Part shown: positions 11,884-23,270 of the stretch, piece after piece
How the letters are laid out: each line of letters begins with the position of its first letter
How positions within the stretch are numbered: the first letter of the stretch is position 1
Assembly: GCA_020736575.1 (NCBI GenBank)
Contig: JAGPYM010000001.1
Coordinates: forward strand, 3,410,001-3,474,000
Source of the DNA: Thelonectria olida
Taxonomy: Eukaryota; Ascomycota; Sordariomycetes; Hypocreales; Nectriaceae
Length of the DNA: 64,000 nucleotides
Direction of reading: 5' to 3'
Position numbers and translations under genes: made by a program
The notes under the pieces: generated by a model
What the model saw: only the letters and a program-made list of their open reading frames with translations
Told to the model about the DNA's origin: nothing
The model's database searches: none

Positions 11884-11907
11884 CCATCCATCCATCCATC
11901 CATCCAT
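11884..11907. repeat. CCAT microsatellite
   Basis: Six perfect CCAT units, with related imperfect CCAT copies about 70 bp upstream. It lies in gene-free sequence. Confidence 0.9.
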
Positions 11908-12076
11908 CCCTGGATCCATGGAGGGACGGGGCCCACGGTCCACGGAACTAACCTGGAAGAGAATACTACGCTGTCTGTGCCTGGCCATGGGGCTAGCCGG
12001 TTTGATTATTGCTTCTTTTGCTAGTCACCGGTGGTCGTGATATCGCCAGCCGCGGGTCTCAGCCCCGGCGGTTGGT

Positions 12077-12098
12077 GCTCTGGGCTCTGGGCTCTGGG
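12077..12098. repeat. Tandem CTCTGGG repeat
   Basis: Three consecutive CTCTGGG units in the putative promoter of the DUF7707 gene. Confidence 0.8.
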
Positions 12099-12614
12099 CA
12101 CAGGCACTGGCTTCCATTGCTCATTTCTTGCATGTTCGTAGACCCTGCTCACTTTCTCCTTCCTCCTCTCCTGTTCTCTTCATCCCGCGCAGCTGCCTCC
12201 TCCTCTTTCGCTCTTGCTGTCTATTTTTTAATCCATACTCTCGCTCTCGACTGTCGTTTTCCACATCTTATTTGCCTTCATCATCTCTCGCTATCCGTAT
12301 TCGTTTGCTACATTGCTCTTACAAACGTTGCATTAATATGTGAGTTAGCAATCTGAATCCACATGCGCCCATAGGGTTCCAGACAGCCTCGTTGTCAAGG
12401 AGATCAAGAGTTGCATACCAGCCTCTGTCTCCTACGCAACTGACACTAGAAGAGCTTAGTCGGGCAACGACGGGCATCACTTCACCTCTTTCATTAAGAA
12501 ACCCAACTGACTCTTCGACATCTGCAGTTCACTTGACCTTCTCTCTCCACCGCTCTTCCTCGGACCACCGGCCATCACCACAAACCAGCATTTCTCAGCC
12601 TCACAAATTGCACG

Positions 12615-13359
12615 ATGCCTTCTCTCCGAAACTCCATCTTGGCTATTGCCGCCACTCTCATCGCCACCGCCAGTTCCGACTACGTGATTGACCCCGATTC
12701 CGTTTCCAAGTCAACCCGAGGTGAGTTGCTGTGGACATGCCGCACGCGGCGACTGGAGAGGGATGAGCTGACGGGTGAAATCAGAATACTGGTGCTCCAG
12801 CGAGATTACCACTTGCCCTCTCATTTGCCAGCTGACTAGTGATGGTACGACGAAGGTCAACGAATGTGATCCGGTAAGTTTCTTGCCTGTTTGTCCCAAC
12901 TCCCCAGCATGGTCTGACCCGTGACTCTTGCAGGATACTCTCACCTATGGCTGCATCTGCGGCGATGGAAAGCAGCCCAACGTCTCCCAGTACTCCTTGA
13001 CCCTCCCCTACTACGTCTGTCAGGAATGGGGCAACCAGTGTGTTGAGAAGTGCGACGGCTCCAACTCGTGCGCTTCTGATTGCCGACAGAACCACCCTTG
13101 TGGTGCTCAGAACCCCCAGAAGGCCAACAAGACCAAGAGCACCGGCACGGCTTCGGCGACCGGCGCCTCAGCCACTGCCTCGGGCACTGACGACGCCGAC
13201 ACCGTCTACACCGACGTTGCTAGCACCGACTCGGCCGATTCTGACAACTCAGACTCCAGCAGCGACAAGGGCGGCGCCGCCATGGCTCTCGAAGCTGGCT
13301 CCCGATGGGGTCTTGCTGTCGTCCTTGGCAGCATGTTTGCCGGCTTTGCTCTGTTGTAA
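12615..13359 (+). CDS. Secreted, GPI-anchored Cys-rich protein (DUF7707 family)
   Basis: Three exons, 12615-12720, 12785-12873 and 12934-13359, give 206 residues. Introns are 64 bp (GTGAGT...CAG) and 60 bp (GTAAGT...CAG); frame is kept as TRG... to EYWCSSE and ECDP to DTLTYGC. A signal peptide (MPSLRNSILAIAATLIATAS) leads into DYVIDPDSVSKSTR, the usual start of this fungal family. The mature domain carries many cysteines: WCSSEITTCPLIC, YGCICGDG, YYVCQEWGNQCVEKC and CASDCRQNHPCG. A Ser/Thr/Ala-rich stalk with Asp follows (likely O-glycosylated). The C-terminus is hydrophobic (WGLAVVLGSMFAGFALL) and fits a GPI signal. An extracellular, wall- or membrane-attached location is inferred; the function is not known. 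Confidence 0.85.
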
Positions 13360-15356
13360 AATGAAGAAAGCTTGAGTTGGATGCACATTATTGGTACATT
13401 TCTCGCGAGTCTTTACGCCGACTTTTGAGGGAGCCTCGGACGTCAGGGTATTTGGTGGCAAGGCATGATCGTTTCTGAATCCGTTGGAGTTTTTCTTTTA
13501 TTTTCTGTTTATAATTTGTCATTGGGGTCTTTGCGCAATGCCCCTTCATACTAATATTGGGCTTGGACGGGAGAATGATTCGGATCGACTGATGGACGAT
13601 GCTGAAAAAGGGAACAAAATGTCGAGTTTGAAATGTGCCGTGAAGGAAGGTACTTACAAAGACCACAACTTGCATCCCTATGCTAGATGGCATAGGGGAC
13701 GAGAGCTGTGGTCGAACATAATGGATATTGGACACTCCGTTCACCCAAGATTTGATATCTCTGCTGTCGTCTTGGTGCATGTTTGAGGTGAAGTTGAAAG
13801 TAGGTGGAGGTTGGCGATGCTACATGGTCACCCCTCAGCCCTGTAGGGAAATGGGAAGGCTGACTTGTTGTTGTTGGACAGCAGTGGAGGATGGATTAAG
13901 TATGCGATTAAGTTCGTATTTTCTTAATTAACCAGATAAAGATGATGCTGAGCTGTGTTGTCGGAGGAGTTGATCCGACGCGTGTGCAGTGGGATTTTGT
14001 GGATACAAGTGAAGCTGGATTGGATGACGAAAGCACATGTCAAAAGACAGCAGCTTGAGGTTGGAGTAGGAGGCCAGGCCAGTCAGCGCAAGAAGACCCT
14101 CGGTCCCCAACAAATCAAGTGCAGTCGATCCATAGACCCGTTTTGGCCAAACCAGATGTCTCACGTGTGGCTATTCTGGGCCAACGGGTTTCTCTGGCAG
14201 GGAACTCAGGGATGAAGGGGTGTTAATAATAGAAGCTGTGATGAGATCATTTGACGATGGCGGGGCTGCATCTCTTGACAATTACAGGGAAAGGGGCCAT
14301 GATGAAGAAGGTGAGAACCATTCTAAAGAACTGAATAAATCTGTAATGGAAAACTCCCTAGAGGTCTCTTTGCGTCATGAAGGAACGACTCGTGGGCCGT
14401 TTTCGAAAGTTGGACGAAAGTGCAGCGCTAGCTGGTAGCTTCCATATTAGCTGCAGTAGCTTGAAGGTGCATCTTGACCGCCCCTCCCATCGTGAGCTGA
14501 TCCGTTAAGGGTCCAGCTTGGGAGCTCCTGTTGGTGTTTCTCACGAGGAACCGGCAGGGCATAGTCGATTTCGATCCCATCCACTGGGCTTCTCTCATCG
14601 CTCAGTCTCAGCAGTTCATCGCAGAGCTGCCAGCCAAAGCAGGGTTCGTCTCGCTTAGATTTGGGCCTTTCCTGTTCCTGAGAGAAACGAATAGCATCGA
14701 TATCTTGAAATTACGCACCCCGCTGGTGTCATCGACGGCCAACGCGCGGCTGCAGGGGGCTGCTCATTACGCACCGCCTTTGTCGTCGACGGGACTCGAT
14801 TGGATGTGCTGAAAAAAACAAGACCAGTTGCCAGAAGCCTTCTCTCTCAACCAAAAAGCCTTTCTCGAACCCCTTTCTTCACGCCCCCCAAAGAAGCTGA
14901 CCGCCCAACAGCACTGCAGAGCGGCCACCAACAACGCAACCTGCCAACGTCCAACGCCCGAGCCAAGCTTGGCCGTGAAGTGTGCTGCTGCATGAGGAAA
15001 AGAGGCTTGCTTGTCTAAACGCGGCGCTGATCAAATCGAGAGCCAAACGGAAACAAACTCGCACACGTGCGTGCGTTTTTTTCCATCCGCCGCCGCCGCT
15101 TTCGTTGCAGCCGGGTCCCCTCTCCCGCCCACTCAAATCTGCGAGGCTGCCTTGCTTGCAGGCGACCGCTTTCTCCGCCGTCTCGCGCCGCCCTGCCGAT
15201 TCCCCTGGGACAACTGGATTAGTGACACCGGGTCCCGTCCTGTCTGGGGACTGCCTACTAACAACAGCTGTGGAGGTAGTGGTTTGGATTTTTTTTTTTT
15301 TTAAAGGGTTTCCCTTCGCCGCCGAACCCTCCGTCTTTCCGGCCCCTCTTCCCACA
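13360..15356. other. Intergenic: DUF7707 3' flank and EPT1 promoter/leader
   Basis: About 2 kb without a supported gene. A 130-codon minus frame at 13388-13780 lies antisense to the likely DUF7707 3' UTR and has no recognisable features. Near 15289-15302 is a run of 14 T about 55 bp before the EPT1 start, a common fungal promoter/leader element. Confidence 0.55.
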
Positions 15357-16963
15357 ATGTCCGGAGGCGAGACACTGCCGATATACAACCCAACAACCTC
15401 CAACCCGAGCGGTAGGAACATGGCTCCCAACACAAGTAAGTGTCCTCTGTTGATCTTGTTGCTACATGCTTAATGGCTTGAGCCATCTTAATTGCAAACA
15501 AGTCGCTGACTGAGTTGTCGTCCCCAACAGAACGAGCTGTCGCCGAGTGCGTCTCGGACGAGGCCCTCTCCCACCTCAAGACCTACAAGTACTCCAGCGT
15601 CGACCTTTCCCCAGTCTCGAAATACATCCTCGGCCCTTACGTACGTCCACCCGTGTCGACCTCGTTCTCGATCTTCCCACCCTCGGTCGTGTCGTCCCCG
15701 CCATCCTTGACGGAGCAGCATCTTCATGACACCCCCAATGTCCCATTCTTGGCTAACTCCTGTTCGTTGCTCCTAGTGGAATGCCTTCGTCGAAGTACTA
15801 CCCCTATGGATTGCCCCGAATATGGTCACTCTCCTGGGGTTCTTCTTCATCCTGGGAAACATCATCTTACTTGAAATCTACATGCCAGATCTGGTCGGCC
15901 CGGTATGTTGACGTCACTTGTCTGCTCAACTCTTAGCAATTACTGATGCTGAGGAACCATGATACAGGGACCATCATGGCTTTACTTCAGCTTTGCTGGC
16001 GGTTTGTTCATGTATCAGACCATGGACAACGTCGACGGAAAGCAGGCTCGCCGAACTGGAACATCTAGCGGCCTGGGCGAGCTCTTCGACCATGGCATCG
16101 ACTCCCTCAACTGTACACTTGCCAGCTTGCTGGAGACAGCTGCCATGGGCCTAGGAACCACTCCCGCCGGAGTCTTTACCGCGCTCTGCCCATGCCTTCC
16201 CATGTTCTTTTCGACCTGGGAGACGTACCATACCCACACTCTGTACCTGGGATTCATCAACGGTCCCACTGAGGGCATCCTCATCGCCTGCGGCGTCATG
16301 ATCACGGCGGGCATTGCTGGGCCTGGCATCTTCACTCAACCTCTGCACCTTGTCCTTGGTGACCACATCCCCACCGCCCTGATCAACCTTCTTGGTGAGA
16401 CAACCTTCCGAGACATCTGGATCAGTCTCATCGTCGGCTCTCTGGTCTTCACCCAGATCCCCTTTTGCGTGTACAACGTCGTCCAGGCCCGTCGAAAGAG
16501 GAATCAACCTGTCGCCCCTGTCTTCCTCGAGTGGACCCCCATGGCCGTGTACACCATCTCCATCGGCCTGTGGGTCTATTCTCCTTACAGCACACTCATG
16601 AAGGAGAACCACTTGCTACTACTCTGCTTGACCTTGTCCTTCGTCTTTGGTCGCATGACGACCAAGATGATTCTTGCTCATCTGACGCACCAGCCCTTCC
16701 CTTACTGGACCGTCATGCTGTGGCCCCTCGTAGGTGGCGCTATCCTTGGGAACCTACCCCGATTTGGTTTCTCGCAGGTCACCGCCAGTTTCGAGCTCAA
16801 CTACCTCCGTGCCTACTTCGTCTTTGCTACGATTGTTTATTTCCGCTGGGCCTTCCTGGTGGTCAACAGCATCTGCGACTATCTCGGCATCAATGCCCTC
16901 ACTATCCCCAAGGAGAAGCAGATCGCCAACAAGCAGGCCCGAGACGCTACCAAACTGCATTAA
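15357..16963 (+). CDS. ept1: Ethanolamine/choline phosphotransferase (CDP-alcohol phosphotransferase)
   Basis: Four exons, 15357-15435, 15531-15640, 15777-15902 and 15968-16963, give 436 residues. Introns (95, 136 and 65 bp) all have GT-AG ends. The enzyme transfers phosphoethanolamine or phosphocholine from the CDP form to diacylglycerol, the last step of the Kennedy pathway in the ER/Golgi. The catalytic signature DGx2ARx8Gx3Dx3D is complete: D128, G129, A132, R133, G142, D146, D150. Several hydrophobic helices follow, as in EPT1/CPT1, and size is close to the usual 390-440. The start at 15357 has a good context (cccacaATGt); an in-frame ATG at 15420 would remove 21 residues. The sequence does not decide between ethanolamine and choline preference. 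It ends facing the SDR gene. Confidence 0.92.
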
Positions 16964-17543
16964 GACAACACTCTCCGCCCACCAAGCCGTGTAGGATACC
17001 TTATAGAGGCGGACTCGGAAAGTAAGAGATGGAACGGAAACGGCACGAGGACATGCCCTTTTTGGACACCAAACTATAGAATCGAGGAATCCCATTTCAA
17101 CACTAGGGCAGGTAACGACTCACACAGGATCCCCATCTGCGATGGGGCGAAACAAAAAAGAACATGATGGGCGTTGGTTTTTTTCTTCATATTTATCACT
17201 GTTATTCTTACTACCAGCGCCCGAACCTTGCGCCATGATGGGTGGGCTCATGGCCATGACGACACACATATTGTTTGTAATAGACCTGAACGAAGCATGA
17301 TGCATTTGACGCAGAGCATTGGGAGGAGGCACCCATGCGTACTGAATACAGAAAGATTCTTCTTGAATGCGCATTCCACTCTGAGGTCCCAAGGAACGTG
17401 GCGTTGATAACCCAGTTTCTTGATTCATTCGATATTTGAGGCGTTGTCAACATGAACGCCGTGATATTTTCTCCGTCATGTTATGCCATTCTCGTCCTTG
17501 GTCGGCCTAACTTTGCAATGGGACTGAGTCGCGTTCCTCGGGG
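16964..17543. other. Intergenic between convergent EPT1 and SDR genes
   Basis: 580 bp with the 3' flanks of two genes that run toward each other. Short open frames on both strands lack features. Confidence 0.6.
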
Positions 17544-18477
17544 TCATTTCGTGCCATCATGATCTGTTGAAATGGCGACACCCTCCCACTCCTCCAGCAA
17601 CTTCAGCGTGCTCTCACACTTGTCCTTGATGACATTATAACAGTCAGACCCCAGCACGACTCTTAACGGAATCTCCCTCCCTTCTGCAACTCCCGTTCGC
17701 GTGAGCACATCAACCATCACCTTCGCCCCCTTGCCCACATCCCCAAGCTGCTTATTATCCGCGCCGTCCAGACTCGCGCGCGTCTCCTCGGCGCCCTCGG
17801 CGTACACATCCGGCAAGCGGCGCTGTGTGCTCACACGCCGGCCCGCGTTGAGGAACCCCGTGCGGAACATGCCCGGCTCGACGCACGTCACCGCGATGCC
17901 CAGCGGCGCCAGCTCGGCGGCCATCGACTCGCTGAAGCCGCTGACGGCCCACTTGCTCGCGTTGTAGAAGCCCGTCGCCGGGAGCCCGTTCCAGCTAGCC
18001 AGCGACCCGAAGTTTGCAATGACGCTGCTGCTGCGAGGCTGGGCGCGGAGGTGGGGGATGCAGGCGCGGGTGATTTTGATGAGGCCGAGGACGTTGGTGT
18101 CGAACTGGTCGAAGACTTCTTTTGCACTGGGAGATTGTGTTAGACTCAGTGATCTTTGGGGTGTTCCAGGGGTTGGAGGATGCTTACGATGCTTCTTCGC
18201 AGGCGCCTTCGAGCACGTAGCCCGCGGCATTGACGATGTAAGTCAGCCGGCCGTAAATATCATGGGCTTGCTTGACCTTAGCCTCAATGATGTCCTCGGA
18301 AGCCGTGACGTCGAGATCTAGGACTTGGGCGCCGGCGTCGGCGAGAGCGGTAAGGGACGAAGACCGACGAGAGGTCGCAATAACATGGTGGTTGCGGCGG
18401 AGAGCTTCTAGAGCGATGCTCTGGCCGAAGCCGCTGCTTGCGCCAGTGATGAACCAGACTGGGGTTGGAGAAGTCAT
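17544..18477 (-). CDS. Short-chain dehydrogenase/reductase (classical SDR)
   Basis: Two exons, 18477-18188 and 18126-17544, with a 61-bp intron (GTAAGC...CCAG), give 290 residues. The NAD(P) loop TGASSGFG is at 11-18, followed by a basic stretch at the end of beta-2 (ATSRRSSSL), which favours NADP. The conserved NAAG equivalent reads NAAGY. The active site is complete: Asn108 (TNVLG), Ser138 (NFGSLAS), Tyr151 and Lys155 (YNASK), then EPGMFRTGF. It resembles the fungal oxidoreductases annotated as SDRs acting on unknown small substrates. The substrate cannot be named. It is convergent with EPT1. Confidence 0.9.
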
Positions 18478-19094
18478 GATGGGTAGAGAGAGGTTTTATG
18501 ATGGGGTGTTATGTGTTGTAAGCAGCAAAAAATACGTTGAAAATGATTAATGTCTTTACTCAGATCATTTAATCAAGTATTGGAGAGTCAGGTTGAATTG
18601 GAATGGCATCTTTGACTGAGGATGGATGTGGTATTTATAGGTGTTAGACTGAGGCTCGCTCATGGCTTCACACATGACATGCCATGAGACCTGCTTTGTA
18701 TAGATCGGATCATGATTAAACTTGAAATCTCCGATAAATGCAAGTCTGCGACCATTTTGGCCAAATTATGGGATATCATTGCCATAAATGATTCTGCTGG
18801 CGACCTTTTCGCCTATCGCCGAAGATCTACTGTGCCTTTCACTGGTTGTATTTCGGCGTTAGGCTTCCGCTTCTCTCCCTAGGCATTCGTAGATACTTCA
18901 GTAGATAGACAACTTGGGGAATGATAAACAGAAATATGTGACAAGACTTGACCATAGTCCTTAACATTACCCTACCCAGGTATCAGAATTCATGAAGCTG
19001 GCCTAAACCTATTCCTAAAACAAGGCGGCTTAACGCCGATGACTTGCGCCGAACCCCCAACACCATGCCGACACCTTTGACCCTTTGTACATTA
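18478..19094. other. Intergenic: SDR promoter and metallophosphoesterase 3' flank
   Basis: 617 bp, moderately AT-rich, containing the SDR promoter. No gene is recognised. Confidence 0.55.
18632..18639 (-). promoter_or_regulatory. TATA box of the SDR gene
   Basis: TATAAATA on the minus strand, about 155 bp before the SDR start codon. Confidence 0.45.
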
Positions 19095-20165
19095 TCATGA
19101 CAGCCTCTGAAATTTGTTGCTGGAATCACTTTTATCATCATCATCGTCCTCAGCCTTCCTCTTTCCAACCGTCACCACTTCGGCCGACTCAGTGGTATTC
19201 GCATTCGCAGGCTGGAGTTCAATATCGACAAGCCAAGAGGGTTGAAGCTCGCCTTCCCTTGGGCCTTTAATCGCCGCGTTTACGAACAAGGTATGCTTCC
19301 CGTCCCTAAGTGGGTGTTCCGCGTTGGAGGAGTGAATTGCTCGGTAGTATCTGTCGCGGAGATAGTCGTCGAGCTTGCATGCTTTTTCAACGGCCGTGAC
19401 TTTGTCGTCAAACTTCAACTTCTTCAGCCCTGCCAAATTTTGGACCACGACTGACTTGGCGATGCTGGTGAAATGGGAGGGCTGCTCGCTGGGCTTGTCT
19501 TTCCAAGTAATCAACATGGCTCCCCAACCTTCGTGTATATGTCCAAAGCAGTGCATCTTGGGGCGGTTTCGAGCGATGGCTGAGAACATGTCAGGGCAAC
19601 CGGCTCGCAGTCGGGAATCCGTTAGGTCCATGATTCCTTTCGGGGGACCGTGGGTGATGACCACATCTGTATCCTGCTCCAACACGAAGTCGTGGCCATA
19701 TCGAGGATGGTATTGGAATCCCCAGTCACCGACAGAAGGAGTGAAGGGGCTCGCATAAACGGTCAAAGCAGCGCCGTTCTCAAGGACAAATCGGTGGGTG
19801 CCTTCTTCCAAGTAGATGACCCCTTTTGCTTTCGCCCTTTCGAGCAACTGTCTCGCTTCACCCCAGTGTCCATACTCTCTTGTCACCAGTTCGGGCTCCA
19901 GAGGCGGCCAGGCTTCCTTCACTTTCTTCTTGAAAATGGGAATGTCCAAGGTAAAGTCATGGTTTCCGGCGATGACGAGTTTCAGGGGCGCATCGAGGCT
20001 CAGCAGGAGTTCGAGAGAGGTGCGAAACTCTGCCAATTTGGACTCTTCGGTCAAGTCGCCGCAGTGGATTGCCACGTCGGCATGGTGATGAGCGTGTGGT
20101 TCGGGTGGAATCTCCAGTGCATGGGTGTCTGAGATGATCAGGAAGCGCGTTGGAATAGGCTCCAT
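19095..20165 (-). CDS. Calcineurin-like metallophosphoesterase (MPPED-type)
   Basis: A single 356-residue exon. All metal-site motifs of the calcineurin-like fold are present in order: DTH (13-15), CGDLTEES (35-42), GNHD (67-70), THGPPKG (near 180) and GHIHEGWG (near 213). The overall pattern (short N-terminus, FRTSLELLLSLDAPLKLVIAG, FVLENGAALTVYASPFTPS, FQYHPRYGHDF) matches the fungal/animal MPPED1/239FB-like group. The C-terminus ends in a short acidic tail after a basic cluster (GKRKAEDDDDDKSDSSN), possibly a nuclear signal. Phosphodiesterase or phosphatase activity is inferred; the substrate is unknown. It shares its upstream region with the divergent QPCT gene. Confidence 0.9.
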   Translation of the reverse strand: MEPIPTRFLIISDTHALEIPPEPHAHHHADVAIHCGDLTEESKLAEFRTSLELLLSLDAPLKLVIAGNHDFTLDIPIFKKKVKEAWPPLEPELVTREYGHWGEARQLLERAKAKGVIYLEEGTHRFVLENGAALTVYASPFTPSVGDWGFQYHPRYGHDFVLEQDTDVVITHGPPKGIMDLTDSRLRAGCPDMFSAIARNRPKMHCFGHIHEGWGAMLITWKDKPSEQPSHFTSIAKSVVVQNLAGLKKLKFDDKVTAVEKACKLDDYLRDRYYRAIHSSNAEHPLRDGKHTLFVNAAIKGPREGELQPSWLVDIELQPANANTTESAEVVTVGKRKAEDDDDDKSDSSNKFQRLS

Positions 20166-21076
20166 GGTGCCTTTTCAAGAGGCAGGGCCAACGGAGGGAA
20201 GATATGGGATGTTCTGGCATGAAGTGTGCAGAGAAGTGGTGAGAGGAACAATGATTAGCCAGTTTGATAAAAATGTTTAGAGGAGGAATTGCAGTCATTG
20301 GATAACCTACAAACGCGGCAAGGATTTGTTTATTTACCTTATGTTCGTAGCCAACAGTGGACGTTTTGTGCTTGGTGGACATGATGTATGGTCACGTGCA
20401 GTTTGACGAAAATATACAGGCAAGAAACGGTACGTGTGATGTAGGTTTGCGCTTCCTCAAAACTGACTCTGCGGTGCGCATCTCTTTGAGGAAGGAATGA
20501 GGCTGGTGATAGTTGAGGCAAGTGCGATTTTTGGTGGTTTAGGAAGATCGCCCGGAGGTCGATTGTGGCTACCTACCTACCTAGACGATGCACAGTTTGA
20601 GATCTGGAACATTCACGTTATAGATAATACCGAGATGCTGGAATCGTTGTTTGTGCCATGATAGGTTTGGTTGGTTGGTCGGTAGCAACTTGAGGTTGAT
20701 AATTGACAGGACCCTGAAGTCAGGTGCTCTGAGATGGTGCCTCAACCCCTGAACTACCGGCGGACAATGATCTGCGGGGTTGCAGCCACTAAAATAACGG
20801 TTTCAGTTCCTTACATTCCTTCCGCTTCACTGCTAGCCCATTTTTATCGGGCTCCGACAGTCCGCCTGCTGGAATGGGCAATTGAGAATGCAAGGGGCTG
20901 AAGGAAGAGGCCACGACTTTAAGGTGAACCGAACATCTTCAACAGTCGCATTCTATTCGTACAAGACGCCATTCGTCCTTCTTTTTGTGCTGAATTTTAT
21001 CCCTACAGCATCTCTATTTCAAAGCCGAAACATATCACCATCTAAAGTCCCCGAGAATGTCCATCTCCCCCGAGTA
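20166..21076. other. Divergent promoter: metallophosphoesterase / QPCT
   Basis: 911 bp between two divergent starts. An in-frame extension of the QPCT frame upstream to about 20888 exists (beginning MQGAEGRGH), but it would hide the signal peptide, so I treat it as leader. No other gene is supported. Confidence 0.5.
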
Positions 21077-22298
21077 ATGGCCTCACCTCGTTCGAGAATG
21101 CCTCTGTCTGCCATCCTAGTCTCCATCTTCACCCTCTGCCTCAACCACTTGGCCCTGGCCGTCGGGTCCATGACACTGACCGACGATGACTTGCGCAACA
21201 TCCCCTCGCCGGGCAACGACTTTGATATCACCAACGGCAAGCTCCTCGCGCCCATACTGATCCCCCGCGTCCCGGGCACCGCCGGCCAGTTAGTCGCACA
21301 GAGACACTTTGTCGACTTCTTTAGCGAATCCCTTCCCGACTGGACACTCGAGTGGCAGAACATTACATCTAAAACGCCCGTCACAGGCGACAAAGACGTC
21401 CCCTTTTCCAACATCATCTTCCGTCGAGACCCTCCGGGCGCGAAACCGGGCGAAGTCAGTCGGTTGACACTCGTCGCGCATTACGATAGCAAATATGAGC
21501 CCCATGGCTTCATCGGAGCCATCGACAGCGCCGCACCATGCGCAATGCTTATGCATGTGGCTAGGAGTATCGACGAAGCATTGACGGCCAAGTGGAATGA
21601 GGATGATGGACTAGATGAGCCCAAGGGATTGCAGATTCTCTTCCTGGATGGCGAGGAGGCCTTTGCTCACTGGAACGAGACTGACTCCCTATACGGAGCG
21701 AGGTATGACTATGATATGGTCCAGTATAAACTAGAATCAGGATCGCTAACGTGCATCTAGAGCGCTTGCTGAGCAGTGGGACAACCAATTCCACGGATCC
21801 ATGTCCACCTTTCGAACCCCCCTCGATTCCATCAGTCTTTTCCTGCTGCTAGACCTGCTCGGATCCGCCGACCCTCGGGTGCCTTCGTACTTCCTCACTA
21901 CACACTGGGCCTATCGCGCCATGGCCTCGATTGAGTCGCGGATGAGAGACCTAAAGGTCCTCGAGACAAAGCCCGCGAGGCCGTTTCTACCCGAATCAGA
22001 CAAAGAACCAAAACGCTTCGGCCGCACCTACGTTGACGATGACCACCGGCCATTTATGGAGCGCGGCGTCGACGTCCTTCACATCATCCCCACACCCTTT
22101 CCCAAGGTATGGCACAAGATGGAGGACGACGGCGAGCATTTGGATCTCCCGACCGTGCGCGACTGGGCGAGGATCACGACGGCATTTGTGGTAGAGTGGA
22201 TGGACATCCAGAGTTATATGCCCAAGCTTGCGGCGAGCACAAAGGCCAAGAGGGCTGCTGAAGCAAAGACGACTACCAGCCAACGCACAGAGTTATGA
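21077..22298 (+). CDS. Glutaminyl-peptide cyclotransferase (M28-type zinc enzyme)
   Basis: Two exons, 21077-21702 and 21761-22298, with a 58-bp intron (GTATGA, branch CTAAC, acceptor ATCTAG), give 387 residues. The enzyme converts N-terminal Gln to pyroglutamate in the secretory pathway. Zinc-site residues by family alignment are Asp150 (AIDSAAPCAMLMH), Glu194 next to Glu193 (FLDGEEAF) and His327 (FPKVWHKMEDDGEHLD). The start at 21077 was chosen because it places a hydrophobic signal/anchor segment (LSAILVSIFTLCLNHLALA) at residues 10-28, followed by TLTDDDLRNIPSPGNDFDI, which is close to the usual start of fungal members. The C-terminal 25 residues are polar and Lys/Ala-rich. Confidence 0.9.
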
Positions 22299-23270
22299 CT
22301 AGAGGAGGGCAACGTGAAAGGATGATTTACTTGGCGACTTGGCGTTCAGATGGGCAGTGTTGTGTTTTTGTATAGTTAGAGGGACAATGTATGATGATAT
22401 CGACGGATCAAGGATTAACCGTAAAGACGAAGACTTTGATATCTCGTTTGGGCTTGAGTTATCGTTAAGATACGTGGTTAGATACGACCTGGGAGTTCCA
22501 TGACAATAACTGCATCCACTCTCACATGCTCAAATGATAGACATGTTGACATGGTCGACTTGCATGGTAGAGTATCCGCCTTGTGGTTTCTAGCTAAATG
22601 TTGATCAACATCTCTGCATCAACAAGGACCAACCATGGCCGCCATTGAATACCCCGCGTGGGTTCGCGATGGAGAACAGGAAGAACAAAAAGCCCCGAAC
22701 AAGAGGCATTTATTTTGGGCATCGGTCGACCTCGCAGAACATAGACTAAGACGTCACACTGCGCCAGAGGTACGAACGACTGTCCCTCGCCATCAGCCAA
22801 CAAAGAATTAACGCTGGCTTCCGAAGTAAACGCCAGAATTCCGCTGATTGGGTGCCGACGCTGCCGCCGCCCTCCTACGACTGGTTAGGCCTCAGCCGGA
22901 GGGCGCAGTTCATGTAGTGGATGTGCGTCCGGACAAGGACCGGCCTTTCTATGGCCGGGGCGGGTCTTGCTGGGTTTTGGCCGCCTTTTGCGGGACATTT
23001 ACTACGGACTCGGCCTGATTAGGATGACCTGACGTTGCGAGTCTTGGTGTTCTTGACTCATTTGTTCTCTTGATCTTTTCCTTTTCTTTTCTTTTATCTT
23101 TAAAATCTCTTCTCAAGTACCGGTTTGCTTGTTGTCAAAGCCTGAGTTGTCGTGTCAGATCGCTGGACACTTACACCGCATCGTGGGCCTGCAGGATCAT
23201 CGCCCACCAACTCACTCACTCGTCTTACAACACCAAGATACGAGTCAAGACCTACGCAACAACAGCAATC
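22299..23270. other. Intergenic: QPCT 3' flank and NAT promoter
   Basis: 972 bp. It contains a 14-bp palindrome centred on GTTGATCAAC (22598-22611), a possible 58-codon frame (22635-22811) and a pyrimidine-rich stretch at 23065-23115 that probably marks the NAT transcription start. Confidence 0.5.
22635..22811 (+). CDS. Possible small protein, 58 residues
   Basis: An ATG in strong context (accaaccATGGcc) opens a frame of 58 codons ending TAA. The protein begins MAAIEYPAWVRDGEQEEQ and is hydrophilic, with a basic second half. I do not recognise it, and no membrane segment or signal peptide is visible. It may be chance; transcription is needed to support it. Confidence 0.2.
   Translation: MAAIEYPAWVRDGEQEEQKAPNKRHLFWASVDLAEHRLRRHTAPEVRTTVPRHQPTKN

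Larger units (their letters stand above)
8118..12614. other. 4.5 kb gene-free region between divergent YPT35 and DUF7707 genes
   Basis: No open frame here has a recognisable domain, and several of the longer ones start at non-ATG codons (for example the minus frame ending at 10218). The stretch contains a nested inverted repeat (9306-9380), a CCAT microsatellite (11884-11907) and triple CTCTGGG copies (12077-12098). A strongly pyrimidine-rich stretch at about 12140-12320 is typical of fungal transcription start regions and probably belongs to the DUF7707 gene. A minus frame at 8653-8886, starting MAGMVTFKEEKKINN, might be a small gene, but I cannot support it. Confidence 0.55.

Noticed and set aside
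13388..13780. 130-codon minus frame downstream of the DUF7707 gene
   Set aside because: It lies antisense to the likely 3' UTR, has no recognisable features and no obvious promoter.
14879..15433. 184-codon minus frame across the EPT1 leader
   Set aside because: It is antisense to the EPT1 start region and contains low-complexity Lys and Gly runs from the T run and GC-rich leader.
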